A program made the position numbers and the translations under genes. From assembly GCA_948560485.1 (NCBI GenBank), contig CAOXUF010000014.1, positions 1-18,377 of the forward strand: a stretch of DNA of 18,377 nt, in the 5' to 3' direction. Positions 14,355 through 18,377 of the stretch are shown in pieces. The notes under the pieces were generated by a model. It was given only the letters and a program-made list of their open reading frames with translations. It did no database searches and was not told the DNA's origin. This stretch comes from an uncultured Eubacterium sp. (GTDB lineage: Bacteria > Bacillota_A > Clostridia > Lachnospirales > Lachnospiraceae). The number at the start of each line of letters is the position of its first letter. Position 1 is the stretch's first letter.

Positions 14355-14693
14355 TTAATATTGGGTGTCATATTTAGTTAGCTGACGGATAAGGTATCCA
14401 GTCATTCTGGCGTATTTTTTGACCAAAGAGCTTTTTGAGCCGCTTTTGATAAGTTCCTGATAGCGGTCATTTTCTTTTTTGATGCTGTCAACCATTTCTG
14501 CAAACTCTTTAGCCTTATTGCCGTTTTTGTTTTCAAGTATTTCAAGATAGCTGTTTATTAACATTACCTGTGAATCAAATAATCCGACAACAGGCATAGT
14601 CTCGAAATATTCTTGATTTGATTTTTCGTATTTGTATTCATCGAGCTTCATCGCAATTTGAAGCTGACTGAGTGTTTTTTTATCTACTATCAT
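14355..14693 (-). CDS. hypothetical helical protein
   Basis: A 112-aa protein, nearly all helical by eye and rich in Lys and Glu, that I do not recognise. Residues 45-83 (SYLEILENKNGNKAKEFAEMVDSI onward) could form a coiled coil. There are no cysteines or membrane segments. The ATG at 14693 follows GGAG by about 8 nt. It lies 44 nt after the integrase gene and 18 nt before the DUF5688 gene, all in one direction. Its frequent type of setting, next to an integrase, might suggest an accessory DNA-binding or excisionase role, but nothing in the sequence shows this. Confidence 0.6.
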   Translation of the reverse strand: MIVDKKTLSQLQIAMKLDEYKYEKSNQEYFETMPVVGLFDSQVMLINSYLEILENKNGNKAKEFAEMVDSIKKENDRYQELIKSGSKSSLVKKYARMTGYLIRQLTKYDTQY

Positions 14694-14737
14694 TTTTTAT
14701 TCTCCAATCTATACTTTTTATTAATTCTTTTCTTTAC

Positions 14738-15634
14738 CTACTTCCAAAGATAATGGTTTACAACCACGTTGTCCCTAGAGTGCTGTAAGTTATAGCTCAC
14801 TGCGGAAAGTATACCCTTGTCAAAAGATCTCCCAAGCATATCTCCTTTACAGTGATATATTTTGCCAGTAGCAACGTCACCACGATCCTCAAAATACTGA
14901 TACAAGTCCCTGGCATAATCAGCTCTCATATCGTGAATTGAGCCACTCGGCAACTGCGCTTTTAGAAACAGCCTGTTTTCTCCGCTTACAGGATATGTTT
15001 CAGCAGTTTTTAAATATTCTCTTAGTTCCTCAGCGTATTTTGGATTTACTAAACACCAACGCTCAATGCCGCCCTTGCCACGCTTAAAGACCTCTAAATT
15101 GCCGTCAGGAGCTTCTCTGAAATCTTCCTTACGGAGCCTAAGAGCTTCCGTTCTGCGGCATCCTGTGGCTTTAAGAACCATTTTAGCGGTATCCCATCTT
15201 TCTTCTGGATGGCGGTAATCGGAAGAAGATACACCTCGGCATCGCTTTATATCTGCTCTGTGACGGACAGGATAATCATAGCCAAAGTCATTCTTCCTGC
15301 AGTTATAGGCAGAAGCAAGAGCGGAACCATATTGAGCCAAAGTCCAAGCAGAAAGACCTTTATCTTCTTTATCCTGAAGAAATTCAGGCACATACTTTTT
15401 GCAGTCCTTAAAGGTTTTGACTTCCTTGTGGCTTGCAATCGTCTCAGCTATGAATTGTTTACATACTCTTACATAAGAATAAAATGTAACAGTGCTGTAG
15501 ATGCCTCTTACAGTTGCAGAGTTTTCGCCAGCTTTTCTTGCGGCCTGTTTTGCTTCAAATTTGGATTCGCCAAACTTTTTCTGCTTATTCAGTTCTTTTA
15601 AACATTGGTGTGTAATATTTGATTTTTTACCCAT
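14738..15634 (-). CDS. phage-type tyrosine integrase
   Basis: A 298-aa site-specific recombinase, distinct from the three Tn554-like enzymes. The N-terminal part (to about 125) is a helical core-binding domain that includes RVCKQFIAETIASH. The catalytic domain has Arg160 (TGCRRTEALRL), a beta-hairpin Lys near 187 (KRGKGGIERW), His234-x-x-Arg237 (HDMRADYA), His285 (LQHSRDN) and the nucleophile Tyr295 near the C-terminus (NHYLW), so it appears active. The ATG at 15634 follows GGAGG by about 7 nt. Upstream, 45 nt away, is the ArdC-like gene. It could integrate or excise the whole element or a sub-element; its attachment site is not evident here. Confidence 0.9.
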   Translation of the reverse strand: MGKKSNITHQCLKELNKQKKFGESKFEAKQAARKAGENSATVRGIYSTVTFYSYVRVCKQFIAETIASHKEVKTFKDCKKYVPEFLQDKEDKGLSAWTLAQYGSALASAYNCRKNDFGYDYPVRHRADIKRCRGVSSSDYRHPEERWDTAKMVLKATGCRRTEALRLRKEDFREAPDGNLEVFKRGKGGIERWCLVNPKYAEELREYLKTAETYPVSGENRLFLKAQLPSGSIHDMRADYARDLYQYFEDRGDVATGKIYHCKGDMLGRSFDKGILSAVSYNLQHSRDNVVVNHYLWK

Positions 15635-15679
15635 TTGGCACCTCCAATCTTGGAGATAAGCGCTTATGAGTAAAAGTTT

Positions 15680-16588
15680 TTATGAAACAACAAATTGCTT
15701 AGAAACCCAATCGAATATCAGGTTAGAGAGTTTAGAAATCATTTCCAGAGTTGATCTTAATTCTTTTAAATCCTTACTTCCCCAGCTCGCTATATACCCG
15801 AAGGAATATTCTTCTGAGGATAATTTTTCCATACTTGTTTCATTCGCCAGCATTTCAATAACGCAGTAAGCACAGCTTTCAGCAACAACTTCTTTTGTGT
15901 CACGATCAAAGTCTTTCGTGTGTTCTTTGAAAAGTGTTTCCTGATAGTAATGGCTATATTCGTGGATAATGGTTTTTAGCTTATGTAAAGCCGAAAGAAC
16001 AGGCTTTAAACATATCTCTTTTTTAACAAGACTATAATAGCCATTTGGATCTGTGTCTGTTTTGAGGTCGTAATCGTAACGGATCGGAACCTCAGATGTT
16101 GCGAACAAACAATTAATCAGTTTATTCAATTCTGGTGTTTCAAATTCCAAATTCTGTGTAAGCCTCGGCAGTTCATCGCCAGTCGTTTGACTCAGATCGA
16201 AAACGTGTCCAATTTTAAAATAGAGTTTACGTTTTTCAATCTTCCTTTTGTACTTGCTTCCATCTGGTCGGACAGCTTCTTCCTCTTCCCAATACTTTTT
16301 GGGAGTAGGTACAAGTATCTGGATGCCCTTAGAACCTTTCTTTACGATTCTGTTGAACTTCTCCGTCCAGTCCTTATAGGATGCTACAAAGCTGGCTTTG
16401 GGGCATTGCATCAGGATAAGGATGGTATTATTGAAGCTGTAGTTATGAAACTTACTAAAAGTCTCCAAATACCTTATATAGTTCTCACTGGTGAATACCT
16501 CTTTCACGCCGTTTTCGAGATTTTCTAAAATCTCTTTCATTTGTTGTTGCCGCTCTTCAAGCGACCGCTGAGTATACTGTTTACTCAT
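15680..16588 (-). CDS. ArdC-like antirestriction protein with zincin motif
   Basis: A 302-aa protein. The N-terminal part (about 5-130) matches ArdC-type single-strand DNA-binding domains: NYIRYLETFSKFHNYSFNNTILILMQCPKASFVASYKDW, followed by KKGSKGIQILVP. The C-terminal part is a zinc metallopeptidase-like domain with HEYSH (209-213) and a Glu ligand candidate at 237 (VVAESCAY). ArdC proteins coat incoming single-stranded plasmid DNA and protect it from restriction during conjugation. The ATG at 16588 follows AGGAGG by 10 nt. It is the first gene of the long minus-strand block, consistent with early expression after transfer. Function is inferred from the family. Confidence 0.85.
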   Translation of the reverse strand: MSKQYTQRSLEERQQQMKEILENLENGVKEVFTSENYIRYLETFSKFHNYSFNNTILILMQCPKASFVASYKDWTEKFNRIVKKGSKGIQILVPTPKKYWEEEEAVRPDGSKYKRKIEKRKLYFKIGHVFDLSQTTGDELPRLTQNLEFETPELNKLINCLFATSEVPIRYDYDLKTDTDPNGYYSLVKKEICLKPVLSALHKLKTIIHEYSHYYQETLFKEHTKDFDRDTKEVVAESCAYCVIEMLANETSMEKLSSEEYSFGYIASWGSKDLKELRSTLEMISKLSNLIFDWVSKQFVVS

Positions 16589-17293
16589 AACCTCTTTACC
16601 TCCTGTTTTTATTTCCCTAGATTCGTTAAAATCTAAAGCATGGTCAGGGTGAGCCTTTTTTGCCTATTACCATGGGAATAGACAGGCTTGTGAAAAAATA
16701 AAATTTACGAGTTACTTTATATGCACACATTTCACCAAAGAAACATGGAACATAACATCCAGAAGCTACCTGGCTTCTTTATCTATATAAAGAGAATCTT
16801 TTGCACAAGACAAAAAGACCTCGTTAAAAATTTTAGAGGATAATTCAAATAGCTCTCACTATTTGCAGATATTAAGTTGAGAAAATCAGGGAAAATGATT
16901 AAGCTCTTAGATCTGTAATCCTGCTTAGACTGAAAATCCTTCTTGCATCCGTCTCGACTGTTACGAGCTAGTTTAAGGATATAGACATTGACTTTAGATT
17001 CTTGAAAAAAGAATACTTATTACTTAAAAGTGACGAGCCTCTCACGCTGCGTCATCCCTCTGGCTACTGTCATGACCATTACATGCTGGTTAGGGATATA
17101 TTATCTTACTTTGAGTTTCTGAAAAGAAACATCTAATTAACTTATGATTTAATTTTATTACGCAAATACGTTTTTGTCAAGTATGCATAAAAATATATCG
17201 AAAAATTAAAATTATATTATGCAAAATATACAATATTATGATAAATTATAAACGAAATAAAGAAAACCAGTAGATTGTTCCACTGGTTGTGGG
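16589..17293. other. 705-nt gene-free region with several hairpins
   Basis: No convincing coding sequence is seen on either strand. It holds inverted repeats: TAGATT (16618-16623) with AATCTA (16630-16635) just before the ardC-like start, AGAAGC (16761-16766) with GCTTCT (16773-16778), and ATCCCT (17054-17059) with AGGGAT (17092-17097) enclosing a 32-nt loop with the palindrome GTCATGAC. A middle part (about 17036-17085) is less AT-rich than its surroundings. It could hold the promoter and leader of the minus-strand block, an untranslated RNA or a transfer origin; the sequence does not settle which. Confidence 0.4.
17265..17288 (-). terminator. intrinsic terminator after the 249-aa unknown gene
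   Basis: AACCAGT (17265-17271) pairs with ACTGGTT (17282-17288) around a 10-nt loop. On the minus strand the stem runs into TTTCTTTATTT. It begins 6 nt past the stop of the 249-aa gene. Confidence 0.8.
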
Positions 17294-18043
17294 TTATTGA
17301 TAATATGAATTTTGAAAAGGATTTGTGTATGTAATCAATGCATTTTTTATTAGATTTTGGAATCTTGCTTCTTCATTGAGGAAACATTGGTTACAATTTT
17401 TTAGCAAAGGATTAAGAAAAGGGCAGGTGGAGCATGTTAGCACAGGTGTCATGTTGTTGTTGAATTTTTTAAGTATTAATTTATATGCGGTGGTCAATGT
17501 ATAGAGGTTGGCACTCAGTAAATCTCTTAAGATTTCCAACTTTTTATCATATTCATTATAATTCAGAATATTTACAAAAGTATTAGGATGTGTATAACTA
17601 TTGGTTTTTGATGATATAGTCAATAAATCTCTAGGAATGTTTGCATTGTACATTTGGGTTGCTATCTTATATTTTTTGGGGATATTGCATGATCCTTTGA
17701 GTATGGAATGGTATTTTGCATTGTATTGTTTATTCCTGTCAGCACAGTGTTCCATGACTGATAAATAGTCTGGATCGTTACAGAGATTCACCAAATCCAG
17801 AAATGCTTCAATAGAATGGCGGGTATTCCGCTGAAGGACAGAAAAACCCAGACATTCTAAATCAATGTCAGTAGTGTATAACGAAAAGTAGTTTGCAGTA
17901 AAATCTTCCTTGATATAAAAAAAGAGCATGTATTCTTTTGTTCCTAAGATAGTAGTGTTCATATTTATCAGCGTCTGTATTGAAGAATCAATATAGCCAA
18001 GAATATTATTATTGTTATAAAAGTCACGATTGAGAAATTGCAT
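17294..18043 (-). CDS. unrecognised 249-aa protein with C-terminal cysteine cluster
   Basis: I do not recognise this protein. It is rich in Asn, Tyr and Leu and very AT-rich in codon use. It has no signal peptide or clear membrane segment; the hydrophobic stretch in a longer reading from 18103 lies before the real start. Near the C-terminus is a cluster CX2CX9CX2C (CSTCPFLNPLLKNCNQCF), a likely zinc-binding knuckle, which suggests nucleic-acid binding. The ATG at 18043 is chosen for AAGGA 9 nt upstream and because the promoter overlaps any longer reading. It has its own near-consensus promoter and terminator, so it is a single-gene unit. It lies between two structured non-coding regions. Confidence 0.65.
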   Translation of the reverse strand: MQFLNRDFYNNNNILGYIDSSIQTLINMNTTILGTKEYMLFFYIKEDFTANYFSLYTTDIDLECLGFSVLQRNTRHSIEAFLDLVNLCNDPDYLSVMEHCADRNKQYNAKYHSILKGSCNIPKKYKIATQMYNANIPRDLLTISSKTNSYTHPNTFVNILNYNEYDKKLEILRDLLSANLYTLTTAYKLILKKFNNNMTPVLTCSTCPFLNPLLKNCNQCFLNEEARFQNLIKNALITYTNPFQNSYYQ

Positions 18044-18074
18044 AGCAGTCTGTCCTTTCTGAAAAATTAGCTCA

Positions 18075-18103
18075 ATTATATAGCGGAATATAGTAAATAT
18101 CAA
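18075..18103 (-). promoter_or_regulatory. near-consensus promoter of the 249-aa unknown gene
   Basis: On the minus strand TTGATA (18103-18098) and a perfect TATAAT (18080-18075) are spaced by exactly 17 nt. The start codon is about 32 nt past the -10 box, giving a short leader. This is the best promoter match in the window. Confidence 0.8.
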
Positions 18104-18225
18104 GAAAAATCTTCAAAGGGACGATAACGCCCATATTAGGGTGCCAGATATGGCACATGTGTAAATGACTCTTTTTGTGCAGCCGAAAGCGTGTTGGCTA
18201 TGAATTTATGCTCCCACATGTGTTA

Positions 18226-18288
18226 GTTGTTGTTTATTTTGCTAAAGTTTGTGCTTACCAGCCCAAACCTTAGAAAATAACCAACAAC
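18226..18288. repeat. 63-nt imperfect hairpin
   Basis: GTTGTTGTTTATTTT (18226-18240) pairs with positions 18274-18288 at 14 of 15 bases. After a single bulged G, CTAA (18242-18245) pairs with TTAG (18270-18273), and GTTTG (18247-18251) with CAAAC (18264-18268), leaving a 12-nt loop. About 23 base pairs form in total. There is no T-tract, so it is not a standard terminator. Confidence 0.75.
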
Positions 18289-18304
18289 AAGTCTACGCCC
18301 TTTA

Positions 18305-18369
18305 TTGCTTCCAAAGGTCAGCATATATTTTTAGCAAGCTAAAAATATATATCTTCCCAATGGAAGCAA
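18305..18369. repeat. nested inverted repeats with a 13-bp perfect core
   Basis: The outer arms TTGCTTCCA (18305-18313) and TGGAAGCAA (18361-18369) enclose a perfect inner repeat, ATATATTTTTAGC (18323-18335) and GCTAAAAATATAT (18338-18350), with only AA between. Unpaired flanks of 9 and 10 nt separate the tiers. The structure can form on either strand or as a cruciform. Confidence 0.8.
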
Positions 18370-18377
18370 AATCAAAA

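Larger units (their letters stand above)
4229..18377. mobile_element. integrated mobile element, left end in cpaF, right end outside window
   Basis: The left boundary is placed at 4226-4231, where the cpaF reading frame leaves its family. To the right, base composition becomes visibly AT-richer and the genes are mobile: a Tn554-like recombinase operon, a second integrase, ArdC-like and RadC-type proteins. The rest of cpaF is absent up to 18377, so the element is at least 14.1 kb. It could be one element or a Tn554-like unit (about 4229-9870) next to or inside an integrative element; the sequence alone does not decide. No relaxase, coupling protein or VirB4 is visible. Confidence 0.65.
18104..18377. 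other. non-coding region dense in hairpins at the window edge
   Basis: No gene is visible. It contains GTGCCA-GATA-TGGCAC (18141-18156), a direct repeat of CACATGTGT (18154-18162 and 18215-18223), a long imperfect hairpin (18226-18288) and a nested inverted repeat (18305-18369). It could be a transfer or replication origin, a recombination site or a structured RNA gene. The partner gene is presumably to the right. Confidence 0.6.

Noticed and set aside
16745..16843. 32-codon reading frame on the plus strand in the gene-free region
   Set aside because: No Shine-Dalgarno precedes the ATG, the length is within chance and the direction opposes all neighbours.
18226..18377. Retron-type non-coding RNA
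   Set aside because: The nested repeats are suggestive, but no reverse transcriptase is in the window and the expected flanking a1/a2 layout could not be confirmed.
1..18377. CRISPR array or tRNA gene as integration site
   Set aside because: No regularly spaced direct repeats and no cloverleaf with a recognisable T-loop were seen. The only integration target visible is cpaF.

Overview
The window looks like a chromosomal segment of a spore-forming, low-to-mid GC Clostridia, most likely a gut Lachnospiraceae. It carries a BofA-type sporulation membrane protein, a serine-fold glutaminase and a Flp/Tad pilus locus. A large, more AT-rich mobile element interrupts the Tad locus. Family assignments come from reading motifs; no database search was possible.

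Positions 1-4228 are host chromosome: glsA (minus), a bofA-like gene (plus), an Sfp-type phosphopantetheinyl transferase (minus), then a promoter and the tadZ/cpaE-like and tadA/cpaF genes (plus, overlapping by 4 nt). The cpaF reading frame leaves the family sequence abruptly at about 4229, inside the Walker B motif. It runs 28 foreign codons to a stop at 4318. The missing 3' half of cpaF is not found in the window.

From about 4229 to the right edge everything looks like accessory DNA. Positions 4385-9655 hold a Tn554-like transposition operon on the minus strand: a TnpA-type tyrosine recombinase, two different long TnpB-type recombinases with identically spaced C-terminal cysteines, and a small HTH/coiled-coil TnpC-like protein. 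A second TnpC-like protein, also 144 aa, is transcribed divergently (9872-10306). Positions 10329-16588 are a long minus-strand block: an ArdC-like antirestriction metalloprotein, a second, unrelated tyrosine integrase, a hypothetical, a DUF5688 protein, a DUF262 protein with a long acidic tail, a terminator, a 51-aa protein, a small DUF3970-like protein, a hypothetical, a RadC-type JAMM protein and a last hypothetical.

Positions 16589-17293 have no convincing gene. At 17294-18043 lies an unrecognised 249-aa protein with a C-terminal cysteine cluster, a near-consensus promoter and a terminator. The last 330 bases hold no gene but a dense set of hairpins, including a 13-bp perfect inverted repeat nested in a 9-bp one.

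Reading the parts together: a conjugative or transposon-like element with two separate tyrosine-recombinase systems has broken the Tad pilus motor gene and carries antirestriction-type cargo (ArdC, RadC, possibly DUF262). Its right end, any relaxase or conjugation genes and the cpaF remainder must lie beyond the window.
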